A stretch of 64,000 nucleotides of DNA from VBDM01 sp035702665 (GTDB lineage: Bacteria > Pseudomonadota > Gammaproteobacteria > Burkholderiales > SG8-39): NCBI GenBank assembly GCA_035702665.1, contig DASSQD010000030.1:9804-73803 (forward strand), written 5' to 3'. Numbering within the stretch: the stretch's first letter is position 1; each line of letters starts with the position of its first letter. This document shows positions 1 through 7,269 of this stretch, piece by piece. The translations under genes were made by a program, and so were the position numbers. The notes under the pieces were generated by a model. That model saw nothing but the letters and a program-made list of their open reading frames with translations, searched no databases and was not told the DNA's origin.

Positions 1-693
1 ACCAAGGCCGACGACTTCGTCGAGACGGCGACGATGAACCCCGCGTTCGAGGAGTCGGCGATGTTCGAGAACATGATCGACCTCATGTTCAAGAACGAGT
101 ACGACGTCTACGTCTTCGATACGGCGCCCACCGCCAACGCGCGGCGCCTGCTCGGCATGTCGAAGGTGTACGCGCTGTGGGTCAACAAGATGATGAAGAG
201 CCGCGAGGAAGCGAAGACGCTGCGCGAGCTGCTCTCCTTCACCAAGAAGAAGGAGGCCGACCCGCTGATGGAGTACCTGGTCTCCTTCCGCGACCGGATG
301 GAGCACGCGCGCGTGCTGCTCACCGACCCCAAGCTCACGGCGTTCTACTTCGTCACCCTGGCCGAAGCCCTGCCGATCGCCGTGGTCACGCGCTTCATCC
401 AGTGGTTCAAGGATTTCGGCATCCCCGTGGGCGGCGTGTTCGTGAACATGCTCATCGACCGCACATCGGTCGGCGCGGACGCGGCCGAGTTCGTCAGGAA
501 CCGGGTGGCGATGCAGCAGGAGCACATGCAGACCATCTGGCGCGAGTTCGACGGCGCCGTGCGCGCCATCGTGCCGCTGTTCGAGACCGAGATCCGCGGC
601 GTGCCGATGCTCCAGCGCCTGTGCGACGCGATGTTCGCGGGCGACGGCGCGAAGCCGGCGGAGAAGAGCAAGATCGCCTCCCTGAAGGCGTGA
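1..693 (+). CDS. ArsA/Get3-like anion-transporting ATPase, C-terminal part (5' truncated by window)
   Basis: The reading frame is open from base 1, so the start and the N-terminal Walker A lie outside the window. The visible part carries the family switch segment DTAPTANARRLL (bases about 118-153), followed by a helical region and a C-terminal segment with IPVGGVFVNML. These match ArsA/Get3-type P-loop ATPases. Such proteins occur in stress and storage-granule loci as well as arsenite pumps, and no arsenic gene is nearby. The next gene on the right, hsp20, is convergent. Family assignment is good; the substrate is unknown. Confidence 0.8.
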   Translation, partial: TKADDFVETATMNPAFEESAMFENMIDLMFKNEYDVYVFDTAPTANARRLLGMSKVYALWVNKMMKSREEAKTLRELLSFTKKKEADPLMEYLVSFRDRMEHARVLLTDPKLTAFYFVTLAEALPIAVVTRFIQWFKDFGIPVGGVFVNMLIDRTSVGADAAEFVRNRVAMQQEHMQTIWREFDGAVRAIVPLFETEIRGVPMLQRLCDAMFAGDGAKPAEKSKIASLKA

Positions 694-695
694 AA

Positions 696-716
696 CCGGC
701 GGGCCGGGCCCGCCGG
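696..716. terminator. GC-rich hairpin between convergent genes
   Basis: A perfect 9-bp inverted repeat (CCGGCGGGC / GCCCGCCGG) with a 3-nt loop lies between the convergent ArsA-like gene and hsp20. There is no T tract on either side, so it may only stabilise 3' ends. Confidence 0.5.
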
Positions 717-741
717 GGAGGAACGATCGAACCCTGAAGCT

Positions 742-1188
742 TTACTGGACCTTGAGCTCCTTGCTCGAGCCGTTGGCCTTCTTCGGGAGCTTCAGATCGA
801 GCACGCCGTCGGCGTACTTGGCTTCGGACTTGCCGGCGTCGATGTCGTGGCCGAGCGTGAAGCTGCGCGACTGCTTGCCGTAGTAGCGCTCGCTGCGGAC
901 GACCTTTTCGCCCTTCTTCTCTTCCTTTTCCTTCTTGAGCTCCGCCTCGATGAATACCTGGTTGCCCTCGATCGCGACGTGGATATCCTCTTTCCTCACG
1001 CCGGGGATCTCGGCCTTGACGGTGTAGGCGGCGTCGGCTTCGGCGACGTCCACCTTGATGCGCGGCTCGAAGTCGCCTTCGCCGGTCCAGGGACGCACGC
1101 GAAAGCCCTTGAAGAAATCGTCGAAGTTGGCCAGCGGCTGGAAGCGCGCCAGTTCTTCAAACGGATCGAAACGGGTGATGTTTGCCAT
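742..1188 (-). CDS. Small heat-shock protein, Hsp20/alpha-crystallin family
   Basis: This 148-residue protein begins MANITRFDPFEELARF. The alpha-crystallin domain spans about residues 45-140 and includes IKVDVAEADAAYTVKAEIPG, the EDIHVAIEGNQVFIEA strand region and GVLDLKLPKK near the C-terminus. It would be an ATP-independent holdase for unfolded proteins in the cytosol. The start at 1188 was chosen because AGGAG lies just upstream; the frame stays open further upstream but no family homology is seen there. An FNR-type box at 1270-1283 with a -10-like element at 1248-1243 would give a leader of about 47 nt. Low-oxygen induction is therefore likely; no separate heat-shock promoter was recognised. 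Confidence 0.93.
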   Translation of the reverse strand: MANITRFDPFEELARFQPLANFDDFFKGFRVRPWTGEGDFEPRIKVDVAEADAAYTVKAEIPGVRKEDIHVAIEGNQVFIEAELKKEKEEKKGEKVVRSERYYGKQSRSFTLGHDIDAGKSEAKYADGVLDLKLPKKANGSSKELKVQ

Positions 1189-1269
1189 GGTGGTTCTCCT
1201 GTCGGTTCGCTGATTGCTCCCCTTGAAAGGGGGACAACTCCAATCATCTTCCAGAGGTGCGCCGCCCGT

Positions 1270-1283
1270 TTGATCTGGATCAA
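1270..1283. promoter_or_regulatory. FNR-type box, apparently bidirectional (hsp20 and candidate sRNA)
   Basis: TTGATCTGGATCAA has perfectly symmetric half-sites (TTGATC/GATCAA). Its centre is 1276.5. At the class II distance there is a -10-like GATGAT on the minus strand (1248-1243, toward hsp20) and a TATCGT on the plus strand (1305-1310, toward the structured intergenic transcript). The same box could drive both directions. Confidence 0.8.
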
Positions 1284-1317
1284 GACCCTCGTGCATCGCC
1301 ACGTTATCGTAGAGATG

Positions 1318-1510
1318 TGCGCGCGGCTCTCCTCCACAAGGGGGGAGCGGGCGCGGAGTTGAGGTGGCCTGAAAGCAGGCCAAAGTTCGCAACGCCTTTC
1401 GGCGCGGCGATGGAAGGAGACGGCCTCAGACCGTTCGGCGAGCGAGCTTCAAGCGCCGACCCGGGGTCTCCGCCAAGGACCCGCCCTCACCAGACGGCGG
1501 GTTCTTTTTT
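1318..1510 (+). ncRNA. Candidate FNR-activated structured small RNA
   Basis: The 410-base gap between hsp20 and the CBS gene holds no convincing protein gene. A plus-strand transcript starting near 1318 would follow the FNR box at 1270-1283 and the -10-like TATCGT at 1305-1310, and end at the strong terminator at 1479-1510. It would form consecutive hairpins: 1326-1348, GGCCTG-AAAG-CAGGCC at 1366-1381, CGCC/GGCG at 1393-1404, ACGG/CCGT at 1420-1434 and GACC/GGTC at 1458-1468. The upstream plus-strand gene ends at 693 with the antisense hsp20 in between, so the terminator needs its own transcript. The RNA family was not recognised; this is inference from promoter, structure and terminator. Confidence 0.5.
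1479..1510 (+). terminator. Rho-independent terminator
   Basis: ACCCGCC (1479-1485) pairs with GGCGGGT (1496-1502) around a 10-nt loop and is followed by TCTTTTTT. It ends the candidate small RNA and insulates the CBS/groEL promoter just downstream. Confidence 0.85.
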
Positions 1511-1534
1511 CGTGCTTTTGGGCGCCGTGTTTGC

Positions 1535-1576
1535 TTGACCTATCTCAAATCGCGTGCGAGCCCGCCTTTGTAAGCT
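1535..1576 (+). promoter_or_regulatory. FNR-dependent class II promoter of CBS-groEL operon
   Basis: The box TTGACCTATCTCAA is at 1535-1548 and a -10-like TAAGCT at 1571-1576. A start near 1583 would leave a 16-nt leader carrying GGAG just before the ATG at 1599. The second half-site (CTCAA) is imperfect. Confidence 0.7.
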
Positions 1577-1598
1577 GAACTCGGGACCTGGAGATCTT

Positions 1599-2045
1599 AT
1601 GAACATCGAACGGATCTGCAACCGCGAAGTCACGTTGGCCTACGAGAGCGAGCGCATCGACGAGATCGCAAAGCGGATGCGCGAACAGCACGTGGGGAGC
1701 GTGATCGTCATCCCGCGCGTCGGCGGCCGCGTACCTGTCGGCATGCTCACGGACCGCGACATCGTCGTAGAGGTGCTCGCGGCAGGCCTCGATTACCGCA
1801 CCGTGACCGTCGGCGAGGTGATGAGCCGGGAACCGGCCACCGTGCGCGAGGACGACGACGTCGTCGATGCCCTCAGGGTCATGCGCACCTACGGCGTGCG
1901 CAGGCTCCCGGTGCTTTCGCGCACGGGCATCCTCGCCGGCATCGTGGCGATCGACGACGTGCTCGAGGTGTTCGCGGGGCAGGTCGAAGACATGGTCAAG
2001 GCGATCGGCAGGGAGCAGACGCAGGAAGCGCAGGCCAGAACCTAG
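1599..2045 (+). CDS. CBS-domain pair protein
   Basis: This 148-residue protein is almost entirely two CBS domains, about residues 5-65 and 70-135, with typical turns such as VPVGMLTDRDI and AGIVAIDDVLEVF. Paired CBS modules bind adenosine nucleotides and usually sense energy state; no catalytic domain is attached. The ATG at 1599 has GGAG about 6 nt upstream. It is the first gene of an FNR-box operon with groEL, whose start is 12 bp downstream of its stop. Stand-alone CBS proteins are common in low-oxygen stress loci; the partner is unknown. Confidence 0.88.
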   Translation: MNIERICNREVTLAYESERIDEIAKRMREQHVGSVIVIPRVGGRVPVGMLTDRDIVVEVLAAGLDYRTVTVGEVMSREPATVREDDDVVDALRVMRTYGVRRLPVLSRTGILAGIVAIDDVLEVFAGQVEDMVKAIGREQTQEAQART

Positions 2046-2057
2046 GGAGCCTCTCGA

Positions 2058-3677
2058 ATGTCCGCGAAACAGATCGTATTCGGCGAGCGCGCGCACGCGA
2101 AGATCATGGCAGGGGTGCGGATACTCGCCGACGCCGTGCGCGGCACGCTCGGGCCTAAGGCCCGCACCGTCGTGCTGGAGAAGTCTTTCGGCGCGCCGAC
2201 CATCATCAACTCCGGCGTCGTCGTGGCGAAGGAGATCGAGCTCGAGGATCGTTTCGAGAACATGGGCGCGCAGATGGTGAAGGAGGTCGCATCGAAGACC
2301 TCCGATGTCGCGGGAGACGGCACGACCACCGCAACCCTGCTCGCCGCCGGAATCGTGTTCGAGGGGATGAAATACGTCGCCGCGGGCATGAACCCCATGG
2401 ACTTGAAGCGCGGCATCGATACGGGCGTCGTCGCCGTGGTCGAAGAGCTGAAGAAGCTCGCGAAGCCTTGCAGCACGAGCACCGAGATCGCTCAGGTGGC
2501 CACGATCTCGGCCAACTCCGATCCGGTGATCGGCGAAATCGTCGCCAACGCGATGGAAAAGGTCGGCAAGGAGGGCGTCATCACGGTGGAGGACGGTTCG
2601 GGACTCAAGAGCGAACTGGAGGTGGTGGAGGGCATGAAATTCGACCGCGGATTCCAGTCTCCCTATTTCATCAACAACGAGAAGCAGCGCTGCGTGCTCG
2701 AGGACGCCTACATCCTGATTCACGACCAGAAGATCTCCTCGATTCAGAACCTGCTGCCGGTTCTCGAGCAGGTGGCAAAGACCTCCAAGCCCCTGCTCGT
2801 GATCGCCGAAGACGTCGAAGGCGAGGCGCTCGCGACACTCGTCGTCAACATGCTGCGCGGCGTGCTCAAGACCTGCGCGGTGAAGGCGCCCGGTTTCGGC
2901 GACCGCCGCAAGGCGATGCTCGAAGACATCGCCGTGCTCACCGGCGGTCAGGTGATCGCTGAAGAGGTGGGGCTCAAGCTCGACAAGGCGACGGTGGAAC
3001 AGCTCGGGCGCGCGAAGCGCGTCGAGGTCGACAAGGACGACAGCATCCTGATCGGCGGCGCTGGTGATGCGAAGAAGATCGCCGCCCGGGTCGCAGACCT
3101 GCGGGAGCAGCTCAAGGAGACGACCAGCGACTACGACAAGGAGAAGCTCCAGGAAAGGATCGCGAAGCTCGCCGGCGGCGTCGCGGTGGTCAAGGTCGGC
3201 GCGGCGACCGAGACCGAGATGAAGGAAAGGAAGGCACGCGTCGAGGACGCATTGCACGCGACGCGCGCGGCGGTGGAAGAGGGCGTCCTCCCCGGCGGCG
3301 GCGTCGCCTTGCTGCGCGCGCGCTCGCGGCTGGGAAAGCTGCGCGGGGACAACCCGGATCAGGACGCCGGCATCAGGATCGTGCTGCGCGCGCTCGAGGA
3401 GCCGTTGCGCCAGATCGCGGCCAACGCGGGCGAGGAGCCTTCGGTCGTGGTCAACCGCGTGCAGGAGGGCCAGGGCAATTTCGGCTATAACGCTCTCACG
3501 GACGCGTACGGCGACATGGTGCAGATGGGCATTCTCGACCCGTGCAAGGTGACGCGCACCGGGCTGCAGAACGCGGCCTCGATCGCGGGGCTGATCCTCA
3601 CCACCGACTGCATGATCGCGCAGATTCCCGAGAAGCCGTCTGCGGCTCGGCCGTCGATGGGCGACATGGACATGTAG
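2058..3677 (+). CDS. groL: GroEL chaperonin (60 kDa), orphan copy without groES
   Basis: This full-length 539-residue chaperonin has TLGPKARTVVLEKSFGAPTI near the N-terminus, the ATP-site motif VAGDGTTTAT (about residues 85-94) and GGGVALLRA near 415. The C-terminus ends SMGDMDM rather than the usual GGM-rich tail, a change often seen in secondary GroELs. No groES adjoins it, so it would borrow the housekeeping co-chaperonin. It follows the CBS gene by 12 bp with AGGGAG before the start, in the same FNR-box operon. It is probably a low-oxygen-specific paralogue rather than the main chaperonin. Confidence 0.95.
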   Translation: MSAKQIVFGERAHAKIMAGVRILADAVRGTLGPKARTVVLEKSFGAPTIINSGVVVAKEIELEDRFENMGAQMVKEVASKTSDVAGDGTTTATLLAAGIVFEGMKYVAAGMNPMDLKRGIDTGVVAVVEELKKLAKPCSTSTEIAQVATISANSDPVIGEIVANAMEKVGKEGVITVEDGSGLKSELEVVEGMKFDRGFQSPYFINNEKQRCVLEDAYILIHDQKISSIQNLLPVLEQVAKTSKPLLVIAEDVEGEALATLVVNMLRGVLKTCAVKAPGFGDRRKAMLEDIAVLTGGQVIAEEVGLKLDKATVEQLGRAKRVEVDKDDSILIGGAGDAKKIAARVADLREQLKETTSDYDKEKLQERIAKLAGGVAVVKVGAATETEMKERKARVEDALHATRAAVEEGVLPGGGVALLRARSRLGKLRGDNPDQDAGIRIVLRALEEPLRQIAANAGEEPSVVVNRVQEGQGNFGYNALTDAYGDMVQMGILDPCKVTRTGLQNAASIAGLILTTDCMIAQIPEKPSAARPSMGDMDM

Positions 3678-3687
3678 GGGGCGAGTC

Positions 3688-3969
3688 ATGAAGCAAGTAA
3701 TTCCAGAAACCTCGCCCGAGTTCGAGAGCACGCGCCTGACCGAGCGCCCGGACGGCTTCTACTGGCAGTCGAAGGACGGCCGGGAGGAGTTCGGGCCCTT
3801 CGCCACGCTGCTCCAGGCGGTGCAGGACATGCAGGCCCGCGACGAGGCCGCGATCGAGCCCGGCGAGACCGCGCAGGAAGCCGAAGCCGAGATCGGCATC
3901 GCCGACTGGGTGGATCCGGAGACGGGGGAGCCCGCCGAAGAGGGCGTGCCGAGGGTAGAGGAGCACTGA
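3688..3969 (+). CDS. Small acidic conserved-looking hypothetical protein
   Basis: This 93-residue acidic protein starts 10 bp after the groEL stop with a purine-rich site (GGGGGCGAG) upstream. The N-terminal half contains RPDGFYWQSKDGREEFGPF, a compact aromatic-rich motif; the C-terminal half is rich in Glu and Ala and probably disordered. There is no signal peptide or membrane segment. It probably belongs to the CBS-groEL operon. The function is not recognised. Confidence 0.7.
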   Translation: MKQVIPETSPEFESTRLTERPDGFYWQSKDGREEFGPFATLLQAVQDMQARDEAAIEPGETAQEAEAEIGIADWVDPETGEPAEEGVPRVEEH

Positions 3970-4001
3970 GCGTTCGCGCGTGGCGCGCGCCGTCCAATGA
4001 A

Positions 4002-4886
4002 ATGATCGCGGTCGTCGCATCGTCTTCCGAGAACCTGCAGATCGCCGACAAGCTGCGCGAGGCCGCCGAGCTGCTGAGCGCCCAGGGCGCCAACCCCTAC
4101 CGCGTCGGCGCGTACCGGAAGGCCGCCGACACGCTGGCGCAGCTGCCGCGCAGCGTGCGCGAAATCTTCGATTCCGACGGCCTCAAAGGCCTCGACGCGC
4201 TGCCGGGCGTGGGGCAGGGCATCGCGTCGGCGATCGCGGAGATCCTGATCACCACGCGCTGGAGCCAGCTCGAGCGGTTGCGCGGGACGACCGACCCGGC
4301 GCGCCTGTTTCGGTCGGTGCCGGGTATGGGGCCCGAGCTGGCGAAGCGCATCCACGACACACTCCACGTCGACACGCTCGAGGGGCTCGAGATCGCCGCC
4401 AACGACGGAACCCTGGAAGCCGTTCCCGGGGTCGGCCCGCGCCGCGCGGCAGGGTGGCGCGCGGCGCTCGAGCGCATGCTCGGCCGCGTGCGGGCGCGCC
4501 GCGGCCGCGCGCCCGGCGGAGCGGCCACGGAGCCCGGCGTCGGGCTCCTGCTCGACGTCGACCGCGAATACCGCGAAAGGGGAAAGGCAGGGACGCTGCC
4601 GACGATCGCGCCGCGGCGCTTCAACCCGGGGAAAGAGTCGTGGCTGCCGGTGCTGCACGCCGTGCGCGACGCCTGGCACTTCAGCGCGCTCTACTCCAAC
4701 ACCGCGCTCGCGCACAAGCTGAACCGGATGCGCGACTGGGTCGTCATCTACTTCTACGACGGCGACCACGTCGAGCGCCAGCGCACGGTCGTGACGGAAA
4801 CGCACGGGTCGCTCCTGGGCAGGCGGGTCGTGCGCGGCCGCGAGGAAGAGTGCCGGGCGTATTACACCGAGAGACAGGCCGCCTAG
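4002..4886 (+). CDS. Helix-hairpin-helix protein related to the N-terminus of PolX-type DNA polymerases
   Basis: This 294-residue protein opens with a DNA polymerase beta-like 8-kDa region (IADKLREAAELL..NPYRVGAYRKAADTL) followed by helix-hairpin-helix motifs LPGVGQGIASAIAEIL, VPGMGPELAKRI and VPGVGPRRAAG. No polymerase palm or PHP exonuclease domain follows. The C-terminal half (about residues 180-294) has a distinct domain with YFYDGDHVERQRTVVTET. It probably binds DNA non-specifically. It lies 32 bp after the small hypothetical gene and just before the phaC promoter. A repair role during dormancy is inference. Confidence 0.75.
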   Translation: MIAVVASSSENLQIADKLREAAELLSAQGANPYRVGAYRKAADTLAQLPRSVREIFDSDGLKGLDALPGVGQGIASAIAEILITTRWSQLERLRGTTDPARLFRSVPGMGPELAKRIHDTLHVDTLEGLEIAANDGTLEAVPGVGPRRAAGWRAALERMLGRVRARRGRAPGGAATEPGVGLLLDVDREYRERGKAGTLPTIAPRRFNPGKESWLPVLHAVRDAWHFSALYSNTALAHKLNRMRDWVVIYFYDGDHVERQRTVVTETHGSLLGRRVVRGREEECRAYYTERQAA

Positions 4887-4909
4887 CGGCCTCGCGCCGG
4901 ACCCGGCGC

Positions 4910-4950
4910 TTGACCTGGATCAAACCGCGCGCGCCTCGGACGGATAGCAT
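4910..4950 (+). promoter_or_regulatory. FNR-type box and -10 element of phaC
   Basis: TTGACCTGGATCAA is at 4910-4923 and a -10-like TAGCAT at 4945-4950. The box centre is 40.5 bp from the phaC ATG (4957), so a class II start would fall on the start codon itself. No well-placed Shine-Dalgarno sequence precedes the ATG. Confidence 0.8.
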
Positions 4951-4956
4951 CGATCC

Positions 4957-6756
4957 ATGGGTGCAATCGAAAAGTTGCGCGCGCCGGTGAAGAAGGATCC
5001 GCCTTCGGCGCCCGTGCCGGAAGACATCGACGCGGCCGCCGCGATGGCTTTCGGTGTCGACCGGGTGCTGCGCGCATACGCTTCGCGCGCGACGTTCGGA
5101 ATCTCGCCCGGCGCGGTGGCGATCGCGTTCTTCGACTGGTGGCAGCACCTCGCCACTTCGCCCGGCAAGCAGCTCGAGCTCGGGCGAAAGGTATTCCGCA
5201 AGTGGCTGCGCTTCTCGGATTTTCTCGCACGCGCGGCGCGCGGGGAAAAGACCGCGCCATGCATCGAGCCGCTCGCAGGCGACTCGAGGTTCGCCGCAGA
5301 GGCCTGGAACGCCTGGCCCTTCGATGCGATGTACCAGGGTTTTCTCCTGACGCAGCAGTGGTGGCACAACGCGACCACCGACGTGAAGGGCGTGGCGCCG
5401 CATCACGCCGCGCTGGTGAATTTCGTGACACGGCAGATGCTGGACATGTGGGCGCCTTCCAATCTCGCGTGGACGAATCCGGAAGTGCTCCGCGTTACCC
5501 GCGAGCAGGGCGGGAAGAACCTCGTTCGCGGCATCTCGAATTTCATGGAGGACTGGAGGCGGATCGCGCTCGGGCAGCCGCCGGTCGGCGCAGAGGCCTT
5601 CCTCCCCGGAAAGCAGGTTGCGCGCACGCCGGGCAAGGTCGTGTTCCGCAACCGGCTGATGGAACTGATCCAGTACGCGCCCGCGACGGATACGGTGTTC
5701 GCCGAACCGCTGCTCGTCGTGCCGGCGTGGATCATGAAGTACTACATCCTCGACCTGTCGCCGCATAACTCGCTCGTCGAGTACCTGGTCGAGCGCGGTC
5801 ACAGCGTGTTCATGATCTCCTGGAAGAACCCGGGGCCGTCCGACCGCGACCTGTCGCTCGCCGACTACCGCCGTCTCGGCATCGAAGACGCGCTCGCCGC
5901 GATCGGGCGCATCGCTCCGGAGCGCCGCGTGCACGCCGTCGGCTATTGCCTGGGCGGCACCCTGCTCGCGATCGCCGCGGCCGCGATGGCGCGCAACGGG
6001 GACGCGCGGCTCGCGACGGTGACCCTCCTCGCCTCGCAGGTGGACTTCGCCGAAGCCGGCGAGCTCGGACTCTTCATCGACGAGAGCGAGGTCGCCCTGC
6101 TCGAGGACATGATGGCCGAGCAGGGCTTTCTGGATCCCGGGCAGATGAGCGGCGCCTTCCAGCTGCTGCGCTCGAACGATCTCATCTGGTCGCAACGCAT
6201 CACCGAATACCTCCTCGGCGAGCGGCCGCCGATGACCGACTTGATGGCCTGGAACGCGGACGGCACGCGCATGCCGTGCCGCATGCACAGCGAGTACCTG
6301 CGGCGGCTGTACCTGCACAACGACCTGTCGGCCGGGAGGTATCACGTGGACGGGCGGCCCGTCGCGCTGCGCGACATCCGGGCTCCGCTCTTCGCGGTCG
6401 GCACCGAGAAGGACCACGTCGCGCCGTGGCGCTCGGTGTACAAGCTCAACCTGTATACGGACTCGGAAGTGACGTTTCTGCTCGCCTCGGGAGGACATAA
6501 CGTGGGGATCGTGAGCGATCCGGCGTATGCGGGCAGCAGCTACCAGGTCGCGACCCGCGGACGCGACGAGCCGTACATCGACCCGGACGCCTGGGCGCGG
6601 CAGGCACCGCGCTCGCAAGGCTCGTGGTGGCCGGAATGGACGCGCTGGCTTGCGCAGCACTCGGGCGCGCGCACGGCGCCACCCGAGATGGGCTGCGCCG
6701 CGGCGGGCTACCCCGTGCTGGACGATGCGCCCGGCCAGTACGTGCACATGAAATAG
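4957..6756 (+). CDS. phaC: Class I poly(3-hydroxyalkanoate) synthase
   Basis: This 599-residue enzyme polymerises hydroxyacyl-CoA into PHA at the granule surface. The lipase-like box GYCLGG carries nucleophile Cys331; Asp486 (GTEKDHVAP) and His514 (GGHNVG) complete the triad. The N-terminal region is typical of class I enzymes and the length is normal. A phasin gene follows by 29 bp, but no phaA or phaB is present, so precursors come from elsewhere. The FNR-type box upstream implies storage-polymer synthesis as an electron sink under oxygen limitation. The start codon coincides with the expected transcription start. Confidence 0.96.
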   Translation: MGAIEKLRAPVKKDPPSAPVPEDIDAAAAMAFGVDRVLRAYASRATFGISPGAVAIAFFDWWQHLATSPGKQLELGRKVFRKWLRFSDFLARAARGEKTAPCIEPLAGDSRFAAEAWNAWPFDAMYQGFLLTQQWWHNATTDVKGVAPHHAALVNFVTRQMLDMWAPSNLAWTNPEVLRVTREQGGKNLVRGISNFMEDWRRIALGQPPVGAEAFLPGKQVARTPGKVVFRNRLMELIQYAPATDTVFAEPLLVVPAWIMKYYILDLSPHNSLVEYLVERGHSVFMISWKNPGPSDRDLSLADYRRLGIEDALAAIGRIAPERRVHAVGYCLGGTLLAIAAAAMARNGDARLATVTLLASQVDFAEAGELGLFIDESEVALLEDMMAEQGFLDPGQMSGAFQLLRSNDLIWSQRITEYLLGERPPMTDLMAWNADGTRMPCRMHSEYLRRLYLHNDLSAGRYHVDGRPVALRDIRAPLFAVGTEKDHVAPWRSVYKLNLYTDSEVTFLLASGGHNVGIVSDPAYAGSSYQVATRGRDEPYIDPDAWARQAPRSQGSWWPEWTRWLAQHSGARTAPPEMGCAAAGYPVLDDAPGQYVHMK

Positions 6757-6785
6757 CGAGGGCACAAACCCGACAGGAGACGATC

Positions 6786-7241
6786 ATGACGACTGCCACT
6801 GAAACAAAGACCACGGCGCCAGGCAAGGGATTGCCCGGTGGATTCCCGTTCGCGGCTCTCCTTCCCGGCAACAAGGACTGGGAGAACAGCTCGAAGCAGA
6901 TGCTCCAGACTTGGAAGGAGCAGTTGGACACGAGCCTCAAGCTCATCGATGCCGCGGTGCAAGGCGCGCTCGAGATGCGCAGCTCGCAGCTCGCCGCGGC
7001 GATGGAGACGCATGCGCGCGATCTCGACGCGGAAAAGCTGGTGACGAGAGCCAAGTCGGCCTCGGACCTGCTCGCCATACAGCTCAACTGGATGACGGGC
7101 AACCTGGAGCGCTCCATGGCCTACTGGAACCAGATGTTCCAGGCTGCCTCGGACGCGAACACCAAGCTGCTCGAGCTGCTGCGCGAGCACTCCCCCGAAG
7201 CCGGCGGCGGGCGGGACAAGGCGCGTACCCCGACGCCCTGA
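6786..7241 (+). CDS. phaP: Phasin family protein (PHA granule-associated)
   Basis: This 151-residue protein is mostly amphipathic helix after a short proline/glycine-rich N-terminus (GKGLPGGFPFAALLPG). The segment from about residue 35 on (SSKQMLQTWKEQLDTSLKLI..NLERSMAYWNQMFQAASDAN) resembles phasins that coat PHA granules. AGGAG lies about 7 nt before the ATG. It is 29 bp downstream of phaC and almost certainly co-transcribed. Assignment rests on composition, length and context. Confidence 0.82.
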   Translation: MTTATETKTTAPGKGLPGGFPFAALLPGNKDWENSSKQMLQTWKEQLDTSLKLIDAAVQGALEMRSSQLAAAMETHARDLDAEKLVTRAKSASDLLAIQLNWMTGNLERSMAYWNQMFQAASDANTKLLELLREHSPEAGGGRDKARTPTP

Positions 7242-7269
7242 GCCCGGGCGCCGATCCGGGGCCTTCGCC

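Noticed and set aside
1545..3731. Long minus-strand frame opposite CBS and groEL
   Set aside because: It is a shadow of groEL; no ribosome site and no recognisable domain.
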